From CAYRGC01 sp964601225 (lineage in GTDB: Bacteria > Patescibacteriota > Gracilibacteria > Peribacterales > Peribacteraceae): a DNA stretch of 64,000 bases. How positions within the stretch are numbered: position 1 is the first letter of the stretch; each line of letters opens with the position of its first letter. The notes below the pieces were generated by a model. That model was not told the origin of the DNA. It searched no databases and worked only from the letters and a program-made list of their open reading frames with translations. Positions 41,857-50,474 of the stretch are shown here, one piece after another. The position numbers and the translations under genes are program-made. The stretch is taken from positions 1-64,000 of the forward strand of contig CAZRMM010000006.1 of the NCBI GenBank assembly GCA_964601225.1. Direction: 5' to 3'.

Positions 41857-42693
41857 ATGCGCTTCTTGCGTACCCTCCCGGCCATCCTCCTGGGAATCAC
41901 GCTGCCCCTTGCTGCGCACGCCTTCGAATTGAGCAACGACTGGGGAATGCTCTGCAATTACATCCCATGTTCGGCGGGAGGCGGAGGGGCTTTCGGCTTG
42001 AGCGGTTATGTTTTCTCGAAGATCGTCCTCGCCATGGAAGGACTTTTCGTGGCAGCCGCGGGTTTGGCCTTATTCTTTTCGGCCGCACGCATGACCCTCC
42101 AGAGCTCGGACGAAGGAGCAGTCACGGAATCCCGCACCGCTTTCCTGTACGCGATCGGCGGTGCCACGGTCGTCGGCTTCGCGCGTTGGATCGTCATGGC
42201 ATTCGCCCCCTCCGAAACGGGTGCCGCTCTGGTGAACACGAACATCATTGTCGCCGGTGCTAATAACATCGTGACGTATGTCCGCCTCGCCCTGGCGACG
42301 GTTCTGCTCGCAAACATCGTCATTCAAGCTTTCCGTTTGATCGCGTCCCAAGGTCAGGATGAACAGACGAACAAGGCAAAAACGCGTCTTATCGCCAGCT
42401 TCATCGGCGTGGGCATCGTGATGCTCGCCAACGTCGTCATGGTCGCCGTGAACCCGGAACTCGGCAGTTCCTCGATGATCGCCGAAGAAATCGCCGGTAT
42501 CGGCAATTTCCTCATCACCCTGTTCGGCTTCCTCGCCGTCGTGGCAATCATGGCTGCGGGACTCATGCTCATACTGTCCGCCGACGACGGAGTGAAAGAA
42601 AAAGCGAAAAACATCATCAAGACGGCCGTCGTCGCACTCGTCGTTGTGACCGTCGCATACGCTCTCGTCAACGAATTCATCACCCTCGCATGA
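41857..42693 (+). CDS. Membrane protein made of three VirB2/TrbC-like hairpin modules (first copy)
   Basis: The 278-residue protein has a signal peptide (1-22) and six transmembrane helices. They form three helix-loop-helix modules (55-117, 135-195, 215-275). Each has a short acidic loop (SSDEG 83, SQGQDEQ 164, SADDG 241) followed by an amphipathic Ala/Lys start of the second helix (DGVKEKAKNIIKTAVVAL). This is the pattern of the type IV secretion pilin VirB2/TrbC, here in tandem. It overlaps the next gene by ATGA. No VirB4 or other secretion gene is in the window. Confidence 0.72.
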   Translation: MRFLRTLPAILLGITLPLAAHAFELSNDWGMLCNYIPCSAGGGGAFGLSGYVFSKIVLAMEGLFVAAAGLALFFSAARMTLQSSDEGAVTESRTAFLYAIGGATVVGFARWIVMAFAPSETGAALVNTNIIVAGANNIVTYVRLALATVLLANIVIQAFRLIASQGQDEQTNKAKTRLIASFIGVGIVMLANVVMVAVNPELGSSSMIAEEIAGIGNFLITLFGFLAVVAIMAAGLMLILSADDGVKEKAKNIIKTAVVALVVVTVAYALVNEFITLA

Positions 42694-43571
42694 ACCGCCA
42701 TCTCACCCGCATCGGCCTCGCACTCGGCCTCCTCTTCGCTCCGACGGCAGCATTGGCCGATTACTCGGTGATCAATAACAGCGTCAATCTCGTGGGTGGC
42801 ATGATGCCGAATCTTGAAGTATTCACTGGCGGATCGCTGTGCGACGCCATCGACGGACCCTGCGGCTTCGCGGCGATCGCAAGCATGCTCCTGCTGCGTT
42901 TCCGCCCGCTTCTGACGATCGTGGGCATCATGGGAATGAGCTTCGCGGGCATTCGCATGATCATCGCCCAGGAAGACGAATCGATCGGGAAGGCTCGAAG
43001 CGTACTGAGCGCCTGCATTGCCGGAATCATGCTCGCGTATCTCATTGAACCTTTCCTTGCGGCCTTCTACGGCCAGAGTGGCTCCGTGCAGCAAGGAGGA
43101 ATGGCAGCGGGTGTTTCGGTGCTCTCCGACGAAGTGGCCGGCGTCATCAACTGGGTACTCGTCATTGCCGCCTCACTCGCCGTCGTGATGATCATCCTGA
43201 GTGCGCTCAAATCGTTCCAAAGCTCCACAAGCGAGGAGGGAATCAGCAATATCCGCAAGACCGTCATCAGCGTCGTCATCGGCATCATCCTGCTCGTCGT
43301 GCGCACGGCACTCGCCGCATCGTTCACGACGGGCAACGCCGAAAGTCTCATCTCCATCGTCGTCGCGTTCATCGCCTACGTACTCGGATTCCTCGCTCTT
43401 GCCGCGGTGTGCATGATAATTTTCGCGGGAGTCCAACTCGTTCTTTCATGGGGAAATCAGGATGCGATGACCCGCGCAAAGAGCATCGTGATCAGATCGG
43501 CACTGGGATGCATCGTTTTCATGCTCTCCCTCGCACTCGTCCGTTTCGTCATTGAGCCGGGAGTGTCCTGA
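42690..43571 (+). CDS. Membrane protein made of three VirB2/TrbC-like hairpin modules (second copy)
   Basis: The 293-residue protein has a signal peptide (1-23), a Cys-containing short extracellular region and three hairpin modules (75-122, 152-208, 222-288). Their acidic loops are QEDES (94), TSEEG (180) and GNQDA (255). The last module reads FAGVQLVLSWGNQDAMTRAK, close to the VirB2/TrbC form. It is translationally coupled to the upstream gene and shares its architecture, so the two may form a heteromeric membrane or pilus-like assembly. Confidence 0.72.
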   Translation: MNRHLTRIGLALGLLFAPTAALADYSVINNSVNLVGGMMPNLEVFTGGSLCDAIDGPCGFAAIASMLLLRFRPLLTIVGIMGMSFAGIRMIIAQEDESIGKARSVLSACIAGIMLAYLIEPFLAAFYGQSGSVQQGGMAAGVSVLSDEVAGVINWVLVIAASLAVVMIILSALKSFQSSTSEEGISNIRKTVISVVIGIILLVVRTALAASFTTGNAESLISIVVAFIAYVLGFLALAAVCMIIFAGVQLVLSWGNQDAMTRAKSIVIRSALGCIVFMLSLALVRFVIEPGVS

Positions 43572-43664
43572 TGGGCAGTTTTCGGAAACGCGTCGCGAAA
43601 CTTTGCGCTTTTATCCGACGCATTCGCGGCATCGAATTTCAATGGCTTTGTATGCAGAAGCGCG

Positions 43665-44480
43665 TCACATCTTCTCCCGAATCCGCTGGGTAATTTCGCA
43701 TGCGCGGCGAACTTCCAGCACGTCATGCGTACGGATGTAGTCGGCACCGCGAAGAACGGCGATCGCGGATGCCGCAATCGTCCCGGGAAGACGATCCAAC
43801 GTCTTAAGCTTCTCGGAACCGGCGACGAAGGACTTACGCGACGGACTGAGGAAAATCGACGACCCGAGCGAGGCGAATTCTGGAAGGCGGGCGATGATCT
43901 CGAGAGACGGTCCTGGCAGGCTCGAAACGAAGTGCCCGAGGCCGGGATCGAGAATAACTTGCTCAGCACGCACGCCGGCGGCGACGGCCGCGTCCTTGCG
44001 CTCGGCGAGGAACGCTTTGACCGTGACGACAATGTCGTCGTATTCCACGTCCGCGATCGTAGTGCGCGGAGACGCATCCTTGCTATACATAAGCACCAAA
44101 GAAACGTCGGGGTACCTCGCGAGAACATTGAACATTGCAGGATCGGACCGTCCCGCGGTGACGTCATTGACCATGCGGACGCCGAGCACGATCGCCTCCT
44201 CGGCAAGACTCGATTTATACGTGTCGATCGAAAGTCGCGCCGCCGGAAACGTCGCCCGGATCGCCTCGATCGCGGGCAGGACGCGCGCTCGCTCCTCATC
44301 AAGGGAGACACCGGGGGAATTCGGCCCCGTCGATTCGCCGCCGATTTCGATAATGTCCGCACCGTCGCGGACCAACTTTTCCGCCTGCGCGAGCGCGGAC
44401 TCAGCACCGACGTACTTCCCGCCGTCGTGGAAGGAATTCGGGGTGACATTGAGGACGCCGACGATCTGAGTCGCATGCAC
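43665..44480 (-). CDS. folP: Dihydropteroate synthase
   Basis: The 271-residue TIM-barrel protein matches DHPS, which joins pterin diphosphate and p-aminobenzoate in folate synthesis. Motifs in order are GVLNVTPNSFHDGG, EIGGESTGPN, LSIDTYKSS, VNDVTAG, ILDPGLGHF, SPSRKSF and IRTHDV. No other folate gene is adjacent. GTG 44480 is the start, with TAGAGT 6 nt upstream. The gene is convergent with the pilin-like operon across a 93-bp gap. Confidence 0.93.
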   Translation of the reverse strand: MHATQIVGVLNVTPNSFHDGGKYVGAESALAQAEKLVRDGADIIEIGGESTGPNSPGVSLDEERARVLPAIEAIRATFPAARLSIDTYKSSLAEEAIVLGVRMVNDVTAGRSDPAMFNVLARYPDVSLVLMYSKDASPRTTIADVEYDDIVVTVKAFLAERKDAAVAAGVRAEQVILDPGLGHFVSSLPGPSLEIIARLPEFASLGSSIFLSPSRKSFVAGSEKLKTLDRLPGTIAASAIAVLRGADYIRTHDVLEVRRACEITQRIREKM

Positions 44481-44486
44481 GGAACG

Positions 44487-44492
44487 ACTCTA
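44487..44492 (-). promoter_or_regulatory. -10 hexamer TAGAGT, leaderless folP
   Basis: TAGAGT on the minus strand ends 6 nt before GTG 44480. No good -35 is visible. Confidence 0.55.
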
Positions 44493-44558
44493 GCGCGAGG
44501 GGATGCAAATCGGAACGGGGGGCACCGGTTTTTCCTTGGAGGAATATCGAACGGAATT

Positions 44559-44564
44559 TAGAGT
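44559..44564 (+). promoter_or_regulatory. -10 hexamer TAGAGT before ATG 44577
   Basis: TAGAGT ends 12 nt before the ATG, giving a leader of about 5 nt. Confidence 0.45.
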
Positions 44565-44576
44565 CGCGTATTCAGC

Positions 44577-45581
44577 ATGCAAGACGAACGCGTTCTCATC
44601 CTCACCGACCTCCACCTTGGCGGCGTTCGCTGGAAACCGAGAGACGGTCAACCCGATCACTATGGGGAAATCGCCGAAACGGACGACGAGCGGGCGGCGC
44701 TGAAAACGAGGGCCGTTGAAGCAGCCTTTCGCTACGCAATACGACAGGGGGTCCATCATTTACTCCTCGGCGGCGACGTCCTTGACCAGTCGGGAGACGA
44801 GAAAGGCATTCGCCAAGAAGCGAGCCACCTGCGCGATCTCATCGTCGATGCCAATCTCTCGACGGCTTCCACGGACGGGAATCATGAAGAACGACTCCGG
44901 AAAGCGAACCACGAACTGACCATTCCCAAACTCTTCGGCAACTCGGTGCGACATGATCCTCACTTTATCTCTAGAGAAAAAATCGTGACCGTACTGCATG
45001 GCCATCAATTTGATCACGCGACTCGCAATACCCATGCGCACGAATGGCTGGGACATCAGTCGATCCCGGAAGCTATCGATGTACACACGATCGGCAACAT
45101 GCTCGATTGGCTCTCTCTGGCCGCGTTCCGATCCTCGTCGCATCTGCTCGGACTGAACGGCAACAATCTTGCGGAGCTGCCGACGGTCGATGAATGCCGA
45201 AAAAAATTCCTCTCCTGCCTCGCCTTTTCGCGAAAAAAAATGAATGGAAACGGACAATCGCCGGTGCCCCCGTGTCTGCGAGTCATCCGCGAAACGGTCG
45301 GCGCGCACTTGGCTTCATTCACGCATTCCAATGCGGTGGTACTCGGGCATTCGCATCATCCGCGGCTCTTTGAGACAACGGTCATAACAAAAAAGGGGAA
45401 ATGGCGAAAAATTCTCGTGGGGAACGCGGGCGGCTTCAAGGAACCGCTCAAACCCATTACGGCCATCGAGGCAGGAGCGGATTCGCTGACGCTGCTCGAG
45501 TACGTCGCGAACGGACGCAACGACGGAAACTTCGTCCGCTCAAAGAGCATTCGACGGGAACCTGACCCCGTCCGCGAATGA
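44577..45581 (+). CDS. Calcineurin-like metallophosphoesterase
   Basis: The 334-residue protein has the full metal-binding set in order: LILTDLHLGG (Asp, His), LLLGGDVLDQ (Asp), TDGNHEE (Asn, His), LHGHQFD (His) and LGHSHHPRL (His-x-His). Overall layout recalls UDP-2,3-diacylglucosamine hydrolase-type enzymes, but there is no lipid A context and the middle region (130-240) is long and unassigned. A phosphodiesterase acting on nucleotides or lipids is inferred. It has no signal peptide. Confidence 0.85.
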   Translation: MQDERVLILTDLHLGGVRWKPRDGQPDHYGEIAETDDERAALKTRAVEAAFRYAIRQGVHHLLLGGDVLDQSGDEKGIRQEASHLRDLIVDANLSTASTDGNHEERLRKANHELTIPKLFGNSVRHDPHFISREKIVTVLHGHQFDHATRNTHAHEWLGHQSIPEAIDVHTIGNMLDWLSLAAFRSSSHLLGLNGNNLAELPTVDECRKKFLSCLAFSRKKMNGNGQSPVPPCLRVIRETVGAHLASFTHSNAVVLGHSHHPRLFETTVITKKGKWRKILVGNAGGFKEPLKPITAIEAGADSLTLLEYVANGRNDGNFVRSKSIRREPDPVRE

Positions 45582-45583
45582 TG

Positions 45584-45589
45584 TACCAT
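45584..45589 (+). promoter_or_regulatory. -10 hexamer TACCAT, leaderless start at 45596
   Basis: TACCAT ends 6 nt before ATG 45596 and overlaps a possible longer start at 45578. Confidence 0.5.
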
Positions 45590-45595
45590 GACGGC

Positions 45596-46981
45596 ATGGC
45601 CATCGATCCCCATATTTTTCGCGCGTACGACATCCGCGGAAAGGCATATAGCCAACTCTCGTCCGACGCCTGCGAGAAGATCGGCGCTGCGTTCGGCACG
45701 GTGCTCCGAAGAAAGACCGGCAAACCGCATCCGACCGTGATCGTAGGTCGGGACGCGCGCACGCACGGGCCCGAGCTGCAGGCCTCTCTCATCAAGGGAC
45801 TGGTCTCAACCGGATGCCACACAGAGGAAATCGGCCCCACGCCGAGTCCTGTCTGCTATTTCACGATCTGCGCCCGAAACGCCGACGGCGGCGTGCAGGT
45901 GACCGCGAGCCATAACCCCAAAGAGGACAATGGCCTCAAACTCTGCACCGCGAACGCGCAAGCCCATAGCGGTGAAGACATCCAGGAGCTCCGACGCATG
46001 ATCGAAAAGGGAGACTTTGAAACCGGCAAGGGATCCACGAAGACGATCGACGCGACGAGGCCCTATGTGGAGTACGTTTCCTCGCTTTTCGCGGGCGTCG
46101 GAGAAGGACTTTTTGTCAGCATAGACGGTGGCAACGGCATCGGCGGACCGACGAACGTGGAAGTGCTCCGTCGCATCGGCGCCGGGGTGAGCGAACTCTA
46201 TACCGAGCCCGACGGCACGTTCCCCAATCACCCTGCCGACCCGAGCAAGCGATCGACACTCAAGGAACTCCAGGCGGACGTCTTAAGCGAGGACGCGGCC
46301 GCGGGATTCGCATTCGACGGGGACGGCGACCGCTTGGGCGTCGTGAATGAGAAAGGCGAGATTTTGTCCGCAGACGAAATTCTTCTTCTTCTCGCGAAGG
46401 ACCACCTCTCGCGACATCCGGGTGCGACGGTTGTCTTTACCGTAAGCAACTCCGGGATCCTGCAGAGCGAGATCGCCGCGTGGGGCGGCAAACCCGTGAT
46501 GTGCAAAGTCGGACACTCCTTCGTAGAGCACGCGATGCACGAGGCGGGTTCGCTCCTCGGCGGGGAGCAATCGGGGCATTTCTTCTGCGGCGAGGGCTAC
46601 CATCCGTACGACGATGCGCTCGTAGCGGCGTTGCGGCTGCTCTCAATCCTCAAGCGAGAGAAAAAGCCTCTCTCCGATCTCACCGCGAAATTCCCGCGCG
46701 TGTTCCAGGCAGACGAGATGCGCCCCTTCTGTCCCGACGATGAGAAGGGAACGGTGATCAAGGCGGTAAGCGATCACTTTGCGAAGGAGTTTCCCGTGCT
46801 CACCCTCGACGGCGCGCGCATCGACTTCGGCGACGGCGCCTGGGCGGGTATCCGCCAGAGCAACACGAGCCCCTGCCTCTCGATCTGTCTCGAGGCCCGG
46901 AACCCCGAAAAGCTGGCAGAGATCGAGACGCTGGTTCTGAGCCATATGAAGAGCTATTCCGCAGTGGATTTTACGAAGTAA
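45596..46981 (+). CDS. Phosphomannomutase / phosphoglucomutase
   Basis: The 461-residue protein is a four-domain alpha-D-phosphohexomutase. The N-terminus is FRAYDIRG. GVQVTASHNPKEDNG carries the phosphorylated Ser. FAFDGDGDRLGVV binds Mg. GGEQSGHFFC is the sugar-binding loop. RQSNTSPCLSI is the phosphate-binding loop. It interconverts hexose 1- and 6-phosphates for glycan precursors. Substrate preference (mannose or glucose) cannot be read with certainty. ATG 45596 is chosen from the -10 position. Confidence 0.93.
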   Translation: MAIDPHIFRAYDIRGKAYSQLSSDACEKIGAAFGTVLRRKTGKPHPTVIVGRDARTHGPELQASLIKGLVSTGCHTEEIGPTPSPVCYFTICARNADGGVQVTASHNPKEDNGLKLCTANAQAHSGEDIQELRRMIEKGDFETGKGSTKTIDATRPYVEYVSSLFAGVGEGLFVSIDGGNGIGGPTNVEVLRRIGAGVSELYTEPDGTFPNHPADPSKRSTLKELQADVLSEDAAAGFAFDGDGDRLGVVNEKGEILSADEILLLLAKDHLSRHPGATVVFTVSNSGILQSEIAAWGGKPVMCKVGHSFVEHAMHEAGSLLGGEQSGHFFCGEGYHPYDDALVAALRLLSILKREKKPLSDLTAKFPRVFQADEMRPFCPDDEKGTVIKAVSDHFAKEFPVLTLDGARIDFGDGAWAGIRQSNTSPCLSICLEARNPEKLAEIETLVLSHMKSYSAVDFTK

Positions 46982-47044
46982 ATTGCGGATTGCGAAATCC
47001 GTCATTTCTCTTGCAGAAGCCTTTCATCCTGATCACCTTTTTGA

Positions 47045-47050
47045 TACAAC
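47045..47050 (+). promoter_or_regulatory. -10 hexamer TACAAC, leaderless start at 47057
   Basis: TACAAC ends 6 nt before ATG 47057; TTTCAT lies 17 nt upstream. Confidence 0.5.
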
Positions 47051-47056
47051 TATCAC

Positions 47057-47209
47057 ATGTGGCCGTTTCGCCGAGCAAAGAAGGAGAAGAAAGGACGCAT
47101 TGTCCAGAAAGTCGTCGTGGGCGTCATCATCGGCGGCGCCATCGGCTCGATCATTGGGAAGAAGATCCTCGAGAAGCACGAGCGAGAGAGGGAGGAAGAT
47201 GGGGATTGA
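47057..47209 (+). CDS. 50-residue membrane protein with glycine zipper
   Basis: The short protein reads as a basic N-terminus (MWPFRRAKKEKKGRIVQKVV), one Gly/Ile helix (VGVIIGGAIGSIIG), and a charged tail (HEREREEDGD). This is the layout of small single-span membrane proteins. Its stop codon abuts the end of the convergent asparaginase-like gene. The leaderless -10 in front supports it as a real gene. Confidence 0.65.
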   Translation: MWPFRRAKKEKKGRIVQKVVVGVIIGGAIGSIIGKKILEKHEREREEDGD

Positions 47210-48202
47210 TCAGTCATCCAACTCTCCCACCAAACTCTTCTCCATCAGCTCCCGAACGCGTGCCGGCGTTTTCGCCTGCGTGAGCGCCCACATGAGCTTG
47301 ACCACACTGCACTCGAAACCCATGTTTTTGCCGGAGATGACGCCGAGTTCCTCGAGCGTGAGCTGGCGGCGGAATTTCTGCAGATCCACGGCGCCGCGGA
47401 GCGTTTGCGAGATGATGACGGTGGGAATGTCCCGTTTCTTGAGCTCGCGAAGCCACGGGAAGAGGTGATCCGGGAGCATTCCCGGACCGTACGCGCGCAG
47501 AATCACGCCATGCGGGTTGCCCGCAAGCACGGCGGCGAGATAGTCCTGAGAAATGCCCGGCACAAGCGTGATCACGACCACGTTGGGATCGAATTCGGGA
47601 CGACAAAGCAGTGTCCGCTTGCGACGGACCATGCGCCACGGATGAAGGCGAATCTCGTTGCTGAAGTCGGCGAGCGCGGGGAAGCGGGGACTGTCGAACG
47701 TCTGGAGGAGCGAATCATCGACCTTCTTCGCGCGCGTGCCTCGAATCACGCGCGGGCCGAGCACCACGCAAACTTCCGCGATATCAAGGCATGCGGCACG
47801 GATCGCAAAAATGAGGTTCATGCGTCCGTCGCCGGCAATGTCGTTGATCGGGAGCAGGGCGCCGGTGACGACGACGGGCTTGCGAAGATTCTGCAACGCA
47901 AAACTCAGCGCGCATGCGGTATAGGCCATGGTATTCGTACCGTGTACGACGACAAAACCGTCGAAATCCTCGTAGAGATGTTCTATTTTCCGGGCGATAT
48001 CCACCCAGTGCTGCGGTGTGACGTCGGAGGAACCGACGTTCGCGATGGCGAAGAACTCAAGGGAGACCTCCTTCTGCATCTCGGGCACCGCGCGGTGCAC
48101 CATGCCGAGCGACTCGACGGGCTCGATGCGGTGCGTCTTTTGGTTCATCACCATCCCGATGGATCCGCCGACGTAGAGCAGTGCGATCTTGGGTCTGGCC
48201 AT
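47210..48202 (-). CDS. Type I L-asparaginase-like protein with altered catalytic motifs
   Basis: The 330-residue protein aligns along its length with cytoplasmic type I asparaginases, which hydrolyse asparagine to aspartate and ammonia. The first motif TGGTI is VGGSI (Ser14 for Thr). The second motif HGTDTM is HGTNTM, replacing the catalytic Asp by Asn90. TACALSFALQNL, GVILRAYGPGMLP and GVISGKNMGFECSVVKL are conserved. Reduced or changed activity is inferred. ATG 48202 is chosen because TACAAT ends 6 nt upstream. Confidence 0.82.
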   Translation of the reverse strand: MARPKIALLYVGGSIGMVMNQKTHRIEPVESLGMVHRAVPEMQKEVSLEFFAIANVGSSDVTPQHWVDIARKIEHLYEDFDGFVVVHGTNTMAYTACALSFALQNLRKPVVVTGALLPINDIAGDGRMNLIFAIRAACLDIAEVCVVLGPRVIRGTRAKKVDDSLLQTFDSPRFPALADFSNEIRLHPWRMVRRKRTLLCRPEFDPNVVVITLVPGISQDYLAAVLAGNPHGVILRAYGPGMLPDHLFPWLRELKKRDIPTVIISQTLRGAVDLQKFRRQLTLEELGVISGKNMGFECSVVKLMWALTQAKTPARVRELMEKSLVGELDD

Positions 48203-48208
48203 GGCGAG

Positions 48209-48214
48209 ATTGTA
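48209..48214 (-). promoter_or_regulatory. -10 hexamer TACAAT, leaderless start at 48202
   Basis: TACAAT on the minus strand ends 6 nt before the ATG, with TTCAGA 17 nt upstream. Confidence 0.65.
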
Positions 48215-48895
48215 GCTTATTTTGCCGAACATCTGAACGAGCGGGTCTCGCGGGCCCCGCTCGTGAGGATTTCCTTGAAGGGAAAGAGAGCCCACGAGAG
48301 GAAACCGACAAGGTTTCCTTTCGTGAATGAAAAAACCCCGCTGCCGACTTCCGGAGAAGACAGTGCGAGCGGGGGGTTACGACGCGACCAACGTCGTAGC
48401 TCCCTACCTTTCGGCGCCGTTTGGGTGAGGTGGCGGCCGAACCTCGTGTGTATGTGTGTGGAGCCCGCCCTTCGACAAGCTCAGGACGGGCGTCGGTTCC
48501 CTTTTTCTGCTGGGAAGGCAGTATGGTTTGTGTTTGTTTGTCATCTCGAACGAAGTCGAGAGACGATTGGTCGAGATCCCTCCAGTGGAGAGAACCTCTT
48601 GCGTGCGGGAGTCGTCGATTCCCCGCAGGGAATCGTCCGCGGAAGAGGCAGGGAGGAATGAAGGACGACCGATCGCGAGAAGGTTTCCAATGATGGAATT
48701 TCCGCCGTCGTCCCTCGTTCCTCCCGCCTCGGAAGGTAGAGAGATGGAAAAGAGCAAATCTCATAAGTATAGCAGAAATTCTCCATTTTTACAAGGGGCG
48801 GTGGCAGCTCGTTTACAGAGGTTTGGAGCCGAAATTCCAAGCTTTAAGCACTAAATCCAAAAAGATGCATTCCTCTGCGTTTAGAATTTAGTGCT
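48215..48895. repeat. Gene-free hairpin-dense gap of about 680 bp
   Basis: No convincing gene is seen. Hairpins follow each other. ACGAGCGGG/CCCGCTCGT lies near 48238-48268. GGAAACC/GGTTTCC lies near 48300. AACCCCGCT/AGCGGGGGGTT lies in 48335-48380. TACGACG/CGTCGTA lies near 48378-48401. A TTCGACAAGCTCAGG palindrome lies at 48464-48492, and TCTCGAACGAAGTCGAGAGA near 48544. CGATTCCC/GGGAATCG lies near 48618. AAGCACTAAAT/ATTTAGTGCTT flanks 48846-48895. The last pair lies at the gmk promoter. Confidence 0.7.
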
Positions 48896-48901
48896 TACAA
48901 T
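48896..48901 (+). promoter_or_regulatory. -10 box TACAAT for gmk
   Basis: TACAAT ends 14 nt before ATG 48916; the short leader is a T/C tract. Confidence 0.6.
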
Positions 48902-48915
48902 TTCGTTTTTTCCCC

Positions 48916-49548
48916 ATGTTGGACGATCTTCGGCAAAACCCTTACTCTCTCGCACAACGAATGCCCCACGGAAAACTCGTCCTCATCATCGGCCCGAGCG
49001 GCGTCGGGAAGAGCGTGATTCTCAAGAATTTGCGGACCACTTTTCCAGAACTTCACTTCCCGCGTTCGGCTACGACGCGTGCGAGGCGCGAAGGCGAGGG
49101 GGACGACCTCTACCGCTTCGTCTCGGACAAGGAATTCGACACTCTCCTCAAGAACGATCAGATCCTCGAGTGGGCAGTAGTGCACGGCGGCGCCCGGTAC
49201 GGCACCCTCAAGGAGGAAATCATTCCCTACATCGAGAAGGGCGTGATCGTGGTGCGCGAGGTGGATGTGCAAGGCTTCGTCAGTATTCAGAACAATCCCC
49301 TCTTTGCGGACGGCTCTGCCCCCTATCGCCTGCAGTCGGTGTTCATCCTCCCCGAGAGCAAGGAGCAACTCATCGAGCACATCACGAAACGTGCGCCCAT
49401 CGACGGGGAAGAACTTCGCCGCCGCCTCTCGAGCATGGAAAAGGAGCTCGCCTACGCCGAACACTGCGATGCCCGCGTAACCAACAAAGAAGGAAAGCTT
49501 GCCGAGACGCTCGAGACGGTGGAAAACATCATCTTCGATCGGGACTGA
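48916..49548 (+). CDS. gmk: Guanylate kinase
   Basis: The 210-residue protein phosphorylates GMP to GDP. The P-loop is IIGPSGVGKS. SATTRARREGEGDDLYRF is the GMP-binding region with conserved Arg and Tyr. GGARYGTLKE follows. The lid region carries RRRLSSMEKEL. The N-terminus has about 18 extra residues before the core strand. The expected alternation of motifs is complete, so it should be active. Confidence 0.94.
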   Translation: MLDDLRQNPYSLAQRMPHGKLVLIIGPSGVGKSVILKNLRTTFPELHFPRSATTRARREGEGDDLYRFVSDKEFDTLLKNDQILEWAVVHGGARYGTLKEEIIPYIEKGVIVVREVDVQGFVSIQNNPLFADGSAPYRLQSVFILPESKEQLIEHITKRAPIDGEELRRRLSSMEKELAYAEHCDARVTNKEGKLAETLETVENIIFDRD

Positions 49549-49581
49549 ACAAAAAATTTGCGCTCCCCCCGGGGCGAGGTG

Positions 49582-49587
49582 CAGAAT
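49582..49587 (+). promoter_or_regulatory. -10 hexamer CAGAAT, start at 49595
   Basis: CAGAAT ends 7 nt before ATG 49595 and overlaps the earlier ATG at 49586, favouring the later start. Confidence 0.45.
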
Positions 49588-49594
49588 GCCGACC

Positions 49595-50362
49595 ATGCAC
49601 CACACCGCCCAGCGCGTTTCCGCGCTCCGAATCGCCCCCTTCGCCGCCGGCTTCGCCGCGGTCGCCGGAGCCCTTCTGCTACTCCCGATCCTGCACTCTT
49701 CCGCCGCAGGCATTTGCCCGAACGTGGATGATTCGATCGCGGTGTGCAAGAGCACGGGCCTCGACTATCAAATGAACACCCGAGCCGACGGCTGCAGCAT
49801 TGCCACCTGCGTGCCGATCGGCATGTGTCCCGAATTCAAAGATGAAGCAAAAGTTTGTCGTCAGACCGGATTGGACTACGAAGCATTCTGGGACGAGCGC
49901 CGCTGCAAACGCGCCAAGTGCGTGATGCCGAAGATCGACGAAACCACGGGCTGCCCGATGCCCTGGGACGAAGCGAAGAGCAAGATTCAAAACTGTGAGT
50001 CGACGCCGGGTTTCCGCGCGATCGTGACGGAATCGGCCACCTGTACCGTCTTCACCGGATGCGAGCGCGTCCAATCGACAGCGAAAAAAGGTGAAGTGAG
50101 CTGCACGAAGAAAATGCTCGACAATTGCGCGATCATCAAATGCGAGGACGGCTTCACCTGGAACTCCTGCGGTGCCTCCGCCGTGACGAGCTCGGCCATG
50201 TCCGTACAGCCCGACCCCTGCGCCGAGATCCAAGCAAAAGCCAAAGAAGCCGACGAGATCTTTGCGGTGAAAAAGCGCGATGCCGACGCCAGGAACCGCC
50301 GCAATGATCTTAACGTGCAGCTCCGCCGCTGCAGGCTTCAGCATAAGAATGCTTCGAAATAA
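49595..50362 (+). CDS. Secreted Cys-rich protein of unknown function
   Basis: The 255-residue protein has a signal peptide (MHHTAQRV start, hydrophobic core 12-32). Two similar Cys units follow: CPNVDDSIAVCKSTGLDYQM...CSIATC and CPEFKDEAKVCRQTGLDYEA...CKRAKC. A third, longer Cys region comes next, then a charged C-terminal helix (residues 205-255). The paired units show internal duplication. No family is recognised. It lies directly downstream of gmk but has its own -10 box. Confidence 0.72.
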   Translation: MHHTAQRVSALRIAPFAAGFAAVAGALLLLPILHSSAAGICPNVDDSIAVCKSTGLDYQMNTRADGCSIATCVPIGMCPEFKDEAKVCRQTGLDYEAFWDERRCKRAKCVMPKIDETTGCPMPWDEAKSKIQNCESTPGFRAIVTESATCTVFTGCERVQSTAKKGEVSCTKKMLDNCAIIKCEDGFTWNSCGASAVTSSAMSVQPDPCAEIQAKAKEADEIFAVKKRDADARNRRNDLNVQLRRCRLQHKNASK

Positions 50363-50474
50363 GGTCTCTTCCTCGCGGATTGCCTAGAAAAGCCCTCGGA
50401 AGGCTGGTACCCTCTCACGGCTCGTCCTTCGGCTTCGCCCAGGACTGGCCGACTCGATCTTTCCTTGTGTACGT

